A stretch of DNA of 64,000 nt from assembly GCA_019914995.1 (NCBI GenBank), contig CM034140.1:6866026-6930025 (forward strand), written 5' to 3'. Origin of the DNA: Acanthochlamys bracteata. Lineage: Eukaryota; Streptophyta; Magnoliopsida; Pandanales; Velloziaceae. The translations under genes were made by a program, and so were the position numbers. Below are positions 12,350 through 23,786 of the stretch, piece by piece. The notes under the pieces are model-generated. The model was given only the letters and a program-made list of their open reading frames with translations. It was not told the origin of the DNA and did no database searches. Each line of letters opens with the position of its first letter. The first letter of the stretch is position 1.

Positions 12350-15300
12350 TAGAAATTTTGAAAGAACTCTTTTGGTGGCCTATGCTGTGCTCTGTGGTTG
12401 AACCTGCAGATGTTCGAGTGGATGTGCTTGTGTTTTAACATCTGTGTAGTTTTCTTTTTTCCCTTTTCTTTTCCTGGCGAAAGTTGAGAGCCTGTTTGTA
12501 GCATGTGATTCCTTTAACTAGATTGATAGAAGTGTGAAGTGTCTTTACAAGCAAAGAAACAAATGACCTTCCACTCACTACAAACAATTTAGCAAGAAGA
12601 ACCGGAAAGCAGGAGCTTCAGCATGTAACCAACTCTTGGCACAGAAGAATAAAAGAATGATTTAGTCACAAAAGGTTTGAATAAAAACTCTAGCCCCTCA
12701 CATAATACATGCCATGAAGCTACACATTCCATGGAACAAAATACTCTCTAACTAATTTGGCCGCGTATAGAGATGGCACACCAAAAGCAAAAGCAGAGAC
12801 TTGAGAAGGTCTTTAGAGAGCGTTGGAGAGTACGTATAAAATAAAACTTTTTTTTTATCTAAAAAAGTCATTTTTTTATATTTTTAAATAAATAAATTTT
12901 TTATATATTTATAAAAGATATATTAAAAATACAAAATAAAAAAATAAAAATCTTATTCTTCTCAGCTTTTGTCTACAAACAAAGACGCGCAAAGATATTG
13001 CTTACAAGCAATGGATGAGAGAAGCAAAGGGACAACAACAGTGAGTCACTTAAATTTATGATTTGTTTGGAATTGCTTCCATATACTTGACGCTGATTGT
13101 TGTTATAGGATAGAATTTTTATAAAATAAAAGATAGTATAAGATTTTTTTAAAAACAAATTTAATGTTTTTATTTTAAAAATAACAAATATTATATATAT
13201 TATAAATTTAACATATTCTTTTATATTTTAAAATCTTTAAAAAAATTTTAAATGATAAAAAAGTTATTAAAAAAGTGAAATATTTATTTAAAATAATAAG
13301 CACATCAAAGTCAGCCAAACGTTTTCTTATATGTACTTTTCAAAACTTTATAAAATTATTTTTTTCTTTAGACTTAAAGCGCATGTTTGAAATTATATTT
13401 ATCAATCTCAATAAGCTTTTTATAAATTTTAAAAAGATTATGCATAATTTTTAGAATTTTTTAAAAAATTTAAAAAGTTAGATAAAATATAGATTATAAA
13501 ATAATTATGCGTATAATTTCTATGTTTTAAAATTTTATAAAATAATATATCTAAAAATTTTAACTTTTTAAGTGCTTTTAAAGATTGATTCTGAGTTTTG
13601 AAAACAAAAGAAATAAGCAATCAAATTGTTGATGTTTTTGTATTTCATGCAAAAGAAATCAACAATCAATTGTTATTTTTTTCTCTCAATTTGTTGATTA
13701 ATTTAAAAGTAGAGTTTAATTAGATTAGCCAAGGGTATACTTACTTTATCTAGAAGTATTTTTCTAAACAAAATTTTTAATAAGTTTTATATTTAATTTT
13801 ATAATTTCTTTTTAAAATATTTATTTTTTAAGAGCCGACTATTACCATCTTTTTTTTAGATTTTTTTCCTTAGGCCGTATTTTAATTTGTAGAAAAAGAG
13901 TTCCGTAAAATTAAATTTAGAGTTTATTCTAATCGGTAGGTAATAAATCTAAGTTCGATGAAACGAAATGTATGAGAGAACTTTCATTTTATTTTTATTC
14001 TAATTTTTTTATGTTCTTCGATAACATTTTCAAATATTTTATAGAATATATTTTTAATTTAAAAAGTTCAAAAAAAATTTTATAACGTAAAATTTTATTT
14101 TTAATTATTTTATTACTTTTTGAATTAAAAAAGACTTATTTAAAAAAAATTCTAAAAATTCTTTTTTAAAAAAATGTTTTTTAATAATCACTCGCAAACA
14201 TTTTCAAATTCAATAAAAATAAATTAGAGATGACTTTGTAAGTTTAAAAGTAAAAAATGTATATTTATTTTATCCTAAAGTAATCTTTAAAAAAATTATC
14301 TACTAATTTTTTATTTTCTACCTCAATATGGAATTAAGAAATTTCTAGATCATGCTTTCTCAATTAACACATCAATCAATATAAAACGCATCCAAAAAGA
14401 ATTTACATAGTAAAATTTATAAATATATATAATTTTTATTTTTTAAGATAATAAACTTATTTTTTTTTAAAAAGTTCTAAAGGAATTTTTTTTCCAAACA
14501 ATGAAAATGAAGGCTTCCTTTAATTAATAATTAGTCATTTTCTTGAGAGTTATACGACTTATCCTCTCTTTGTAAAAAGTCAAACTATGCAACTTCCAAA
14601 CAAACATACATAAGTAACTTAATTTCAAAATTAGCTTTACTTATAAAAAAATTATAAGATTACTTTTTATCTAATTTATTAAAACAAAATTTTCCAAATT
14701 ACAATTATTTCTCTGGGAAACTTACATTATATATTTTCAAGTTATAGTTGCTATGATTTAGGTGCTGTTTGAGACCAACTATTTCTCTTTTTAATTTTTT
14801 ATTTAAAATTTTAATAAAATTTAAGATTTTTTTAAAATACTAAAAAAATTGTTAGTCTTAATATCATATTAATATTTATTATGTTTTTAATAAAAAATAT
14901 TTTATTTTTATCAAAAATTATTTTTTATCAAACTTCACTTTTATAAATTCTATTTTAAACAATCACTTTCACTTAATTAAAATAGACTCTAAAAAGAATT
15001 AGTGCTTATATTCCTTCATTTAATATAAGACTTCTTTGTTTATAGAAACAAGTTTTTTAATTTGATTGGGCCTATGTTTGTTTATAAGATATAAGACTTA
15101 ATTTTTTTATATGACTGAAGGGGTTGTTCGACAACATGTTCGCAAAAAATTAATATTTTAATATTTTAATTCATATTTTAAATAAAATTTTATTTATTTA
15201 AAATTTAAAAATATAAAAATTTTATATAGTTAAACTTTATTATTATTTATTTTTTTATATCAAAAAATAAATTCATACCAAAATAAAAAAATATTTTTTT

Positions 15301-16090
15301 ATTTTAAAGTATTAATAAAATATTTTAAAATATCTCTTTATTTATTAATACAAGACTTAAAAATATAAGACTTCAGATACTTTTGAAATTATTTATAAAA
15401 TAAAATTTTTTTAAATAAAAAATATTTTTATTTTTTTTAAATAATAAATTTTATTTTATTTATTTTTAAAAAAATAATTAAAATATATAATAAAAAATCT
15501 CACTATATAAAATTTTTTATATTTTTTAAATTTTTAAATAAATTTTTTATATATTTATAAAATATATATTAAAAAATATAAATAAAAAAAAAGCGTTTGG
15601 AATACAATCCCAAACGCAACCGTTTGTTCTTCGTTTATAGAAACAAGAGTTTTAATTTGATTGGGCCTATGTTTGACAAAAATTAAAAACTATTTAATGT
15701 CGTCAGAGGTGCTTTCACAAAAGCAATAACATTTTTAAAGTGAGATATTATTAAATAAGATGAAAAGCAAGCAACTCGTTTACGGCTTGATCAATGCCTT
15801 CTTTTCATATTACTTCTTACATTACCCATTTAAATTATTTTTTGTTTCATTAAAATATTGTGTTTATTTTTTTAGTTTGAAGACAATGGGGACTTACGTA
15901 ATCACTGCATTAAAAAACCTACAACATATTGGATTAATTACGCAATTAATTACTTATTCCTAAACTACCCTAATAAACAATTTTAAATAATAGCAAAGCA
16001 TGAACCAGGGCGGTTAGTTAGTTTTTCAACGGGAATAGAGGCGTAACAGATAGTTCAACCTACGCAAGCAAGAAGATGAACGGACAAGAT
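12350..16090. other. AT-rich intergenic DNA
   Basis: After the O-fucosyltransferase 3' region come about 3.7 kb of very AT-rich DNA with decayed repeat copies (for example about 12826-12960 and 13090-13330). Open frames here are short, low-complexity and unconvincing. No gene seen. Confidence 0.6.
15370..15620. repeat. AT-rich dispersed repeat, family A, ending in a hairpin
   Basis: Forward copy with the interior block TTTATAAAATATATATTAAA. Its right end carries GCGTTTGG at 15593-15600 and CCAAACGC at 15610-15617, a perfect 8-bp stem with a 9-nt loop. Confidence 0.55.
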
Positions 16091-16094
16091 CTTG

Positions 16095-16102
16095 ACACGT
16101 GT
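16095..16102. promoter_or_regulatory. G-box palindrome ACACGTGT in metallothionein promoter
   Basis: CACGTG core at 16096-16101, about 37 bp ahead of the TATA box. This is the ABRE/G-box type bound by bZIP or bHLH factors and fits a stress-responsive gene. Role inferred. Confidence 0.5.
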
Positions 16103-16138
16103 ATGGTGGATATGACATCTCTTTCTTCAATCTCTGCC

Positions 16139-16146
16139 TATAAATA
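16139..16146 (+). promoter_or_regulatory. TATA box of metallothionein gene
   Basis: TATAAATA preceded by C, 83 bp before the ATG at 16229, leaving room for a short CT-rich leader. It is a textbook plant TATA position. Confidence 0.75.
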
Positions 16147-16228
16147 GCAAGGTTTCTGGTTCCCATTTTTATAACTTGATCAAAAATCTCTCAAGCTTCT
16201 TCTTCTTCAAAACAAGAAAAGAAAGAAC

Positions 16229-16579
16229 ATGACTTGCTGTGGAAACTGTGGCGGTGGATCTCGCTGCAACTGCGGCAGAGGGTGCAGTGGGTATAGAAAA
16301 AAATTTCTCATTTGTTATTTCCGTTTCATTTTCTTTTTGGTTTTCGCTTGAATGATCAAGACTATCTTTTTTCCCTATTATCTGTTTATATTCTTTTCGG
16401 AAAAATTGTCTCTGATCTTGTTTCCTTGTTTCATCAGATGCAACTCGCAACCTGAGATGGTTCACGAGAAGAGCTCCACCATGGTTCTTGGCCTTGGAAC
16501 TCAGAAGGAGACGACCTCTGCTGGCACCGAGGGCTGCAAGTGTGGATCGAGCTGCAGCTGCAACCCCTGCAGGTGTTAA
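16229..16579 (+). CDS. MT2: type 2 metallothionein
   Basis: Two exons, 16229-16290 and 16438-16579, joined inside a glycine codon (GT-AG, phase 2), giving 67 residues. Small cysteine-rich proteins of this class bind copper and zinc in the cytosol. The N-terminal domain has Cys at 3, 4, 7, 13, 15, 19 and 22, with the CC pair that marks type 2. A 31-residue spacer containing MVLGLG follows. The C-terminal domain GCKCGSSCSCNPCRC has six Cys (54, 56, 60, 62, 65, 67). Canonical type 2 proteins have eight N-terminal cysteines; here the Cys expected in the NCGCGS-like stretch is Gly, leaving seven. The spacer is also short. TATA box and G-box lie just upstream. Symbol is by class only. Confidence 0.92.
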
Positions 16580-16994
16580 TGAAAAGCAATATATGAAGTG
16601 GTAACCGAGAGGGAGAGGAGCTGATGATTTGAATGAAGTCTTCTACTGTGTCCGTTGTTGTCTGTGATTGTTATGTTATTATGAACAAGAAAAACTGTGT
16701 CTTAGTTTTATACTAGTGTGTTTGTGCTTGAGGAAAAAAAATTATTAAATAAAGTGTCATGGAGTGCAATATCTCTATGTATAAATATGTATGTTGTGGT
16801 TTTTCATGATTATGAATGAATACCTCCTCTCTTTATTATGGAAAAATGAATACTTTGTTCCTTATTTTGCTCTGTTACATAAGTCTACATGTCCTGGAGT
16901 CTTGAAGTCACAAAATCAAATTAATATCTTTGCATCTAAAAGCCAAAGAAAGCTTTACCTTTGACAAGAACAAAGCATGATAGGCATCTATTGC

Positions 16995-17245
16995 GAGTTA
17001 TTTGAAAGTACTTTTTAAAAAAAATTTCTGAGACGAAAAATATTCTAAAAATTTTAATAAATAAGTTTTATTTTTTGGCGTAAAAATAAAATTAAATAAT
17101 AGAAAAATTTTATAATATAAAACTTTTTGTATTTTCTAAAAATTTTAAAAATTTTGTAAATATTATATAAAATTTATTAGAAAATACTAAATAAAAAATT
17201 AAAATAAAAAGAAGTTAGAAAACAATCTCAAAGGCCACCTAAAAA
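16995..17245. repeat. AT-rich dispersed repeat, family A
   Basis: Forward copy starting near GTTATTTGAAAGTAC and ending near AACAATCTCAAAGG. It stands about 40 bp from the next copy in the same orientation. Confidence 0.45.
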
Positions 17246-17284
17246 AGACGCCAAGTTTGATATGTTTACTGGAATCTAACACCG

Positions 17285-17520
17285 TGTGCTTTAGGAGATG
17301 TTTAGGATTGTTTATAAAAAATTTTTTTAAACGGAAATTATTTTTATTCTATTTCAAAAAATAAATTTTTATATTTTATCTAAAACAGAAATAATCAATA
17401 ATAAAATTTTATAATATAAAATTTTTCTATATTTACATATTATATAAAATTTATTAAAATATATAAAATAAAATAGAGAAGTGAAAAGCAACTCATAAGC
17501 AGCATCAAAACAACCCCTTA
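17285..17520. repeat. AT-rich dispersed repeat, family A
   Basis: Forward copy starting near TTAGGAGATGTTTAGG and ending near CATCAAAACAACCCC, whose ends are roughly complementary (GTTGTTTTGATG reversed). Confidence 0.45.
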
Positions 17521-17973
17521 GTATAACTGTTAGGCGACGAGACTAAGGAAGAATATTTGGAAGAAAGGCCATTCTGTTCCATAAGAATCTGATTTTCACG
17601 GTTTAGTTGTTTCTTGTCGCAGCTGCAGTTAGCATGTGGAAATATTTCTCATTAACTTGAACTCTGGATTTTCAATTTATTTTGTGAATGATCTAAGAAC
17701 CTTCAGCTGCAGTAGCTCCTCTCTGGTGTGGCAAGAAAATCAAGAGCGAAATAAAAGAGGTGAGAAAACAATCGATCATAACTATACCCTTTACCAACAT
17801 TGCCGACACTGTGCAGGAACTCTATGATAGCTGTGGATGATGCTGAGCAACATATTAGGAAAGCAAATTTACGACATATGTAAACTACTTTGATCATGGA
17901 GTTGATTTATTTGTCAAAAGTATTTTGACCACTATAAAACCATGAGGTTGTCTGCAATATGTACGATAGTACC

Positions 17974-18042
17974 GTATAACAACAACAACAACAAACTGAA
18001 TCTTTATCCCAATTAAGTAGGATCTTACTGCATGAAACTTTT
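17974..18042. repeat. (AAC)n followed by a SINE-tail-like motif
   Basis: AACAACAACAACAACAA, then a stretch with CTTTATCCCAATTAAGTAGG. From memory this combination recurs in many plant genomes at the end of non-LTR or SINE-type repeats. Classification is inference. Confidence 0.3.
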
Positions 18043-18097
18043 TTGTTCTATTTTATCTGATTATATATTACATTTTAGCAAAAAACTAATTTCTCCT

Positions 18098-18347
18098 GGT
18101 GATGTTTGGCATTACATATAATCTCCTTTTCATTCTAATTTTTTATTTTACGTTTTTCAATAAAATTTTTTAAATATTTTACGGAATGTTTTATAATTTA
18201 GAAAGTACAAAAAATTATATGTCGTGAAATCTATTACTACTTATTTTTATTATTATTTTACAATAAAAAAATTTTCATTTTTATAAATTTTAAAAATACT
18301 ATTGATTTTAGAAAATTTATTTTTCAAAAGAACTTCGAAACATCCCC
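18098..18347. repeat. AT-rich dispersed repeat, family A (reverse)
   Basis: Inverted ends GATGTTT at 18101-18107 and AAACATC at 18338-18344, with the usual AT-rich interior in reverse orientation. Confidence 0.45.
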
Positions 18348-18441
18348 TAAATTCTTCGAGAGGGAATTCTAAGTTAAGTTAATTTTGATCTACCCCTAAA
18401 TTCTTCGAGAGGGAATTCTAAGTCAAGTTAATTTTGATCTA
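18344..18441. repeat. 49-bp tandem duplication
   Basis: Two back-to-back units, 18344-18392 and 18393-18441, each starting CCCCTAAATTCTTCGAG. I see one difference between them (AGTTAAG against AGTCAAG). It starts exactly at the end of a repeat copy. Confidence 0.85.
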
Positions 18442-18966
18442 CCCCTTCTATCTACGATAGTAGCATGGCATGGAGAAATACTGTCCATTTTCAACCTAGA
18501 ACCCACACACACTAAGTGTGCCTCAGTTCTCAAAAACATATACCAACAAGCAATCATGAAATTATTAATTTCTCTAACTTTAACTTGAGTTCATGTTTGA
18601 GCTCTAGGAACTTCGAGATGATATAATTGTAATATTCAGGTGTATATTGTTTTCTAGAATATGCAGATCTCTGTCATTTCCTTCATAGTATAATAATAGA
18701 AAGCCTCTTGAAACCTTGTAGATCTCTTTGCCCTGTCCTGAATATAATGATCCATATTACTAATTATAAGACATGTGTTATAGCGTGTAACCATGACTAA
18801 GAACAAAAAGATTGATCTATAGAAATTCCATGTATGCTAGAACTTATTCACACATTTCACTATAAACAAAAACAAATGTTTACATATGTCAGACAAAATA
18901 GTGAATTCTTCTAACACAATAATAACTTACTATGATGGTAATAAAATATCTCTCTTAAATTGCTTG

Positions 18967-19270
18967 TGTTGGAGATCTAAATAAATGCTATGTATAAAAA
19001 GTAAAATAGTTTCTCTCATAGAAAAACTACTTCCACAATATGCAAACTGCCAAGTAACTATATGTAATAACTATCTAATAACTACAAATAATAGAATAAT
19101 TATTAGACAATGGGATAATTACTATAACTTGGGTATTTTTATATTTCAAAAGTATAATTACTATAACTCGAGTATTTTTATATTTCAAAAGTTGTGTCAC
19201 ATAAAAGTGAAGATTATAAAAACTATCCAATATTAAAACATGTCTCACTTCAAATGCGTAGTCAGATTCA
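18967..19270 (+). mobile_element. possible copia-type LTR remnant with primer-binding site
   Basis: A segment starting TGTTGGAGATC and ending CA is followed at once by AAGTATTAGAGCTGG, which differs at few positions from the initiator-methionine tRNA primer site TGGTATCAGAGCTGG used by many plant copia elements. I found no gag or pol sequence downstream, so this would be a solitary or degraded LTR. A 39-bp tandem duplication lies inside it. Boundaries are inferred. Confidence 0.35.
19115..19192. repeat. 39-bp tandem duplication
   Basis: Two units, 19115-19153 and 19154-19192, each beginning ATAATTACTATAACT, with two differences. It lies within the proposed LTR. Confidence 0.8.
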
Positions 19271-19309
19271 AAGTATTAGAGCTGGAACTCAACTCACCTG
19301 CATAGCATA

Positions 19310-19364
19310 AGTCTTGCCATTTTAAGTCGCCCCGTAGGTGAACACAGTCTTGCCATTTTAAGTC
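19310..19364. repeat. 19-bp direct repeat, 36-bp period
   Basis: AGTCTTGCCATTTTAAGTC occurs at 19310-19328 and again at 19346-19364. Confidence 0.85.
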
Positions 19365-20569
19365 TCATCACTTCACTAACCTCTCCGTAAAAGCTCTGAT
19401 ATTCTCCATCTCCTTGCCCGTAGAACTAATCAAGATTGTAGACTTCATTCAGCTAAACAGCACAAAAAATAATAAAATCAATCAAATACAAACTAACACA
19501 AAAATTTCTTCAAATTTTGTACCAAAATCAAATTTTCGACAAATGGAATCAGATTGAACAGTGATATCAACTCACCTGTCTTCCCTCTAACTGATCTTGA
19601 GAACTGGTTTTAGATATGAACAGTGACATCGCCTATGGAATCAGATTGATCGAGGAGTGTGACGCATGACAATGTAGAAAAACTGTTGCGTTAGGTTTCA
19701 GAAGGCAGAAATTGTCTGACACGTAAAGCAACGGAAATCTTCGCCGCCGTCAAAGAGTCCAACAGGGGGTTCAATTTCTTGATCAGGATTGCCATTGATC
19801 AAATCAGATAGACGAAAACATCGAAGAATTTTATCAATAATTAAGGAATCAATTTTTAAAGATATTTTCTGAAATCAAGAAACAGATTCTCAAAAAAATT
19901 TAGAGTTCTAAAATCAAGAGAGAATGATTGTATCGAGAATGTAGAAAATCTTGACAAGAAATTTCTTGACTGAAATTCTTCGAAAATGAGAGAGAGAAAG
20001 GCAGAAGAAGAGAGCCGTTGAACGTTTAACCCTTGAAGGTTACTAAAATTCGAATTTCAGGTAGCATATAATGCTCACGAGTAACATAGATTTTTTTTAC
20101 ATTGAAGACGTGGCAAATTGCTAATTGATATGAAAACTGGCGCATGATAGGATACGAAGGAGAATAATGATCCACGCGGTTTATCGTACCCTGTAAATCC
20201 ATGCAAGTGTATAAAAAGCTTTTAGATGCTTGGGCCTTAGAAAAGTTTCCAGATCAGGCCGGGCCTAATATCTTTATTTTGCATGAACGGGCTCTTGTTT
20301 ATTAAACAATTTAATGTATTGCACCGTGTGTTTATTCTTTTGCTCTAGTGTCATCACCGGTGATCACTATCACTAATATTGAATATTGAAGGACCATATT
20401 GCACTTTCCCTAAAGATAACTGCCGTCATGTTTATTTATTCTTTTGCCGTTCTTCTTCAACCTGAACCATTCGATTTCACACGGATCTCGTTCTATTTTT
20501 TCGTTCCTCTTTCTAAGTCTCTACAACTTCAACCCTCCCAGGCGGCGAAGACGAACATCTGCAGCAACC
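19365..20569. other. intergenic and CXIP4 upstream region
   Basis: About 19365-20060 is mixed-composition sequence, possibly more of the LTR element, without a gene. From 20220 on lies the CXIP4 promoter region with GGGCC motifs (TGGGCC near 20229, GGGCCT near 20262), the site II type common before plant housekeeping genes. Confidence 0.4.
20353..20364. promoter_or_regulatory. 12-bp palindrome upstream of CXIP4
   Basis: ATCACCGGTGAT is a perfect palindrome about 206 bp before the start codon. It could be a dimeric factor site; no specific factor is assigned. Confidence 0.3.
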
Positions 20570-21721
20570 ATGCCGGCGACAGCGGGCCGTGTTCGCATGC
20601 CGGCGAACAATCGAGTTCACAGCAGCGCCGCCTTGCAGACTCACGGGATCTGGCAGAGCGCGATCGGCTACGATCCATACGCTCCAACGAAAGACAACAA
20701 AGATGAAACCAACCAGAAATCTTCTTCTAAACAAATTGATAGCCGACCTTCTTCTTCTTCTCATCCCAGCGCCGGCGATGAAGATGAAGCCAACGCCTAT
20801 ACTAGTTTTCAGGGTTTGCTCGCTCTCGCTAGGATAACTGGCTCCGCTACCGGAGCTAACGAGACACGTGGATCTTGTAAGAAGTGTGGGAGGGTAGGGC
20901 ATTTAACGTTTCAGTGCCGGAACTTTCTTTCATTGAAGAAGAATTCTTTGGGGGATCCTGATGCCGCGGCGTCGGCGGCTTTTGATAAGATGAAGAAGTC
21001 GGCATTGATTCCGGGTGGTGTTGATAAAATTGAAGAGGAGAGTGAAGAGGAAGAAGAGGAGAGTGGGAGTGCTAGTGATAGTTTGGATTCAGATGTTGAT
21101 CTTGAGTTGGAGAAAATTATTGCCGAAAGATTTGGGAAGAAGAAGAGGAAGACGGGGAGATCGGAAGTGGAAAAAGAGAGTAGTAAGAGGAGGAAGAGCA
21201 AGAAGAAGGGGAAGATGAGTGATTATGAGGGTTCTGACGATGAGAAGAAGAGGAAGAGGAGAAGGGAGAGGACTTCAGATGATGATGACCAAGAAAGGAG
21301 CGATGAGGTAAATAGAAGGAAGGAGAAGAAGCAGAGGAGTCAAAGAGTTTCATATGATGATGAGGATGGTGATCGACATAGGCATAGGAAGAGTAGAAAG
21401 GAGAAGAGAAGGGGAAGGACTCACCGTAAACATGATAATGATGATTCGGACTCTGAGAAGGAGTCTACTAACCATCACAGGCGGCATCATAGACATAGGC
21501 ATCATGGACGTAAACATGATGAGTCAGAGAGTGATTCTTCTGACAGTGAGGGTGAGCAGAGACGACCACGTAAGCATCGAGAGCATCCCAGGAAGAAGAG
21601 GAGGGATGATATTCCTAGAGGCTCTGGTGAAAGCAGTGCCCGTGAGGGTGAGGATAAGGCAAGGAGGCAGAAGAAGCGGCCAGAGGAGAACGTCATGAGC
21701 CGTCATCAGGAAGCAAAGTGA
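20570..21721 (+). CDS. CXIP4: CAX-interacting protein 4 (zinc knuckle, basic)
   Basis: Single exon, 383 residues from the ATG that begins MPATAGRVRMPANNRV, a start I recognise from the Arabidopsis protein. The conserved N-terminal third includes THGIWQSAIGYDPYAPT. A CCHC zinc knuckle, CKKCGRVGHLTFQC, sits at 103-116 (C-x2-C-x4-H-x4-C). An acidic serine-rich stretch follows (about 153-180), and then a long tail rich in Lys, Arg, Glu, Asp, Ser and His, which is disordered and contains likely nuclear signals. The Arabidopsis protein was found as a partner of a vacuolar H+/Ca2+ exchanger; its wider form suggests RNA binding and nuclear location. The upstream in-frame extension lacks an ATG. The coding region is complete, with no introns. 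Confidence 0.93.
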   Translation: MPATAGRVRMPANNRVHSSAALQTHGIWQSAIGYDPYAPTKDNKDETNQKSSSKQIDSRPSSSSHPSAGDEDEANAYTSFQGLLALARITGSATGANETRGSCKKCGRVGHLTFQCRNFLSLKKNSLGDPDAAASAAFDKMKKSALIPGGVDKIEEESEEEEEESGSASDSLDSDVDLELEKIIAERFGKKKRKTGRSEVEKESSKRRKSKKKGKMSDYEGSDDEKKRKRRRERTSDDDDQERSDEVNRRKEKKQRSQRVSYDDEDGDRHRHRKSRKEKRRGRTHRKHDNDDSDSEKESTNHHRRHHRHRHHGRKHDESESDSSDSEGEQRRPRKHREHPRKKRRDDIPRGSGESSAREGEDKARRQKKRPEENVMSRHQEAK

Positions 21722-23714
21722 GAATATCTGCTTGTGGTTGCTGGTGAAGAATTCTGCCTGTTCTCTTTATCAGGAATTGTGTTATTTCCTTTCTTAAGGT
21801 TTTGTGCAAAATGTCTATTTACAGTAACTGCATGCCATGCCATGATCTACAAGCCACAAGAATAATTTCTGGTTGCTCAATTTCCAAGTGCAATCCTCAA
21901 TATGCTTTTGTTTTTGGAGAGTGGTTTCTAGACTCAAGCTGAGACAATAAACATTCTTGTCGTAACTCGCAACTTTTTGTTGGATGTTTTAAAGTTGAAT
22001 GTGGAGCTACACATGATAATTGATTTTTGTATGCTCACTTGTTATAGGAAAATGTTATTAGTCTTTGAAGAATCTATTGCTCACGTATTGTTAGCTGATT
22101 TGATTTGATAATGCTACTGGTCCTTAAATTCTAACATCTTGGTATAAGCACGCTCTTCTATGCTTAATTTGAAGTTCTGATTCCTTTAGTATGTGCACAG
22201 GGGATGCAATTCAAGAGCTATTCCTACAAATTGAAGAAGATGGATGTTATTTTCTAGTGTAGGGCATAAATCATTCTGGATCAAAAGCAATTTCTGAGTC
22301 ATGGTTTCCCTTCTAATTTCTGTCTTAGGAACTCATAATGATTTCACTACTTTGCTATAGATATCTAACTATGTTTAAAGGCCATGCTTTGATGCTGCAG
22401 ATATTTGTTATTTTAATCCTTTTGTTCCTCAAGTATACAAACTTTTTCTGTTCGTACATGCTCATGGTACATTCGAGATTTATCTTGCAATACATATGAA
22501 TGCAGATATCTTGTATGTTAAATTTGTTGATTGAAATACATATGAATTCATTGGTACATCGAGCTTTATCTTGCAAATGTGTAGACAAGCTTGCCAAATT
22601 GCTGGGCAGGTTATAGAGCGTTCTTGTCTATCAATTGCAAGGAAGGGTCATCTGATAGGGGTGTTTCATAGACTGATAACTTATCTTTGCATGCTCGAAG
22701 TTCACAGCAGATGATGACAATATTCTTATACATATTTATGGCAGTAAATATTGCACTTTGTTGTAGTAAAACTAAGGCAGTCTTTTTCTTTAAGATTCGT
22801 ATCTGCGTTGTGGCTTTATCAGGAGAGATCTGTTTGCAATAGTGCTGCGGTGCTAGAGTGTGAATGATCTCTACTTATTTGTCATGCCAGGCAGAGGTTT
22901 TAAAGAAGTTCTCTTTTAAAATTCTAACAGCAACAAATTTTCAACTTCTTTTTAGAATCACGTGAGTTGATAGCTTGGAATCTCATTATGCATCCCTGGA
23001 TTTTCACTTTATTTGATTGTATAAGTACTGAAGTAGTTTGTCAAGTACTATTCTTCCTAGCTTATCCACTTACTTTATAATGAAAGCATGGCGTCTTAAA
23101 TGCAATTTCAGTTGAGAACTTAAGTGAATGTATTATACTCATTCATAATATCCAAAATGTGGTCAGATGCTTGAGGAGCTTTGTCTATATGATGCTTGTT
23201 TTTCCCTTTTGTATTTTGTGCATGGTTGAGTATTTGAGATCTTAGACAGGGATGAATGGAATGGTCATGGATTCCTGTTGGTGCTTTTAGCCTCTTACGC
23301 CATGCTAAGCCTAAAACAGAGATAGTTGTAGTTGGTTGTTTAATTTCAAGGTTTGCTTCTTTCACCTTTTCTTTTGTTTTCAACTCCCTGTCTTATATTG
23401 ATATGCAGAGCTAAAGGCCAAGCTCAGTGCCAATATATGAGTGTTTTGTTTTAATATACAGTACGCTGCTGTTTCTTGAAGAATATTTCGGTGTTGGTGC
23501 TCCTGGCTCCGTGTTATATTCTAATGTCTTTGTTCTAAATTCTTCTATTTAGCTGATGTGAAATGTGATGGAATTTGGAGGCTGGAATTTTTTCTGCTGT
23601 GATTGACAGATATTCAGTATGGTAGAACACTTTGATTAATCTTTTGGCTGCAAATACGTTCCTATGTAGTTACTGTTCCTGTGATGTTAAAGGTTTTTGC
23701 ATTATAGCTTGCGT

Positions 23715-23786
23715 TGTCATCTGCTTGAAAGGAATAGTTGGACCATGAACTGTCATCTGCTTGAAAGATATAGTTGGACCATGAAC
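23715..23786. repeat. 36-bp tandem duplication
   Basis: Units 23715-23750 and 23751-23786, each beginning TGTCATCTGCTTGAAAG, with two differences. Confidence 0.85.

Larger units (their letters stand above)
16580..18960. other. intergenic DNA with repeats
   Basis: Holds the metallothionein 3' region, several AT-rich repeats and a tandem duplication (listed separately). A 41-codon open stretch at 17715-17837 after a possible splice acceptor is unassigned. No gene is supported. Confidence 0.5.

Noticed and set aside
16169..16465. 98-codon open frame on the minus strand
   Set aside because: It runs antisense across metallothionein exon 1 and its intron; the plus-strand gene with TATA box explains the region.
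17715..17840. 41-codon open stretch ending YDSCG after a possible splice acceptor
   Set aside because: A second frame is equally open here, no partner exon is visible and nothing matches a family I know.
20911..21698. Long serine-rich or arginine-rich frames over CXIP4 in other frames
   Set aside because: They are by-products of the GA-rich, Lys/Glu-coding sequence of CXIP4.
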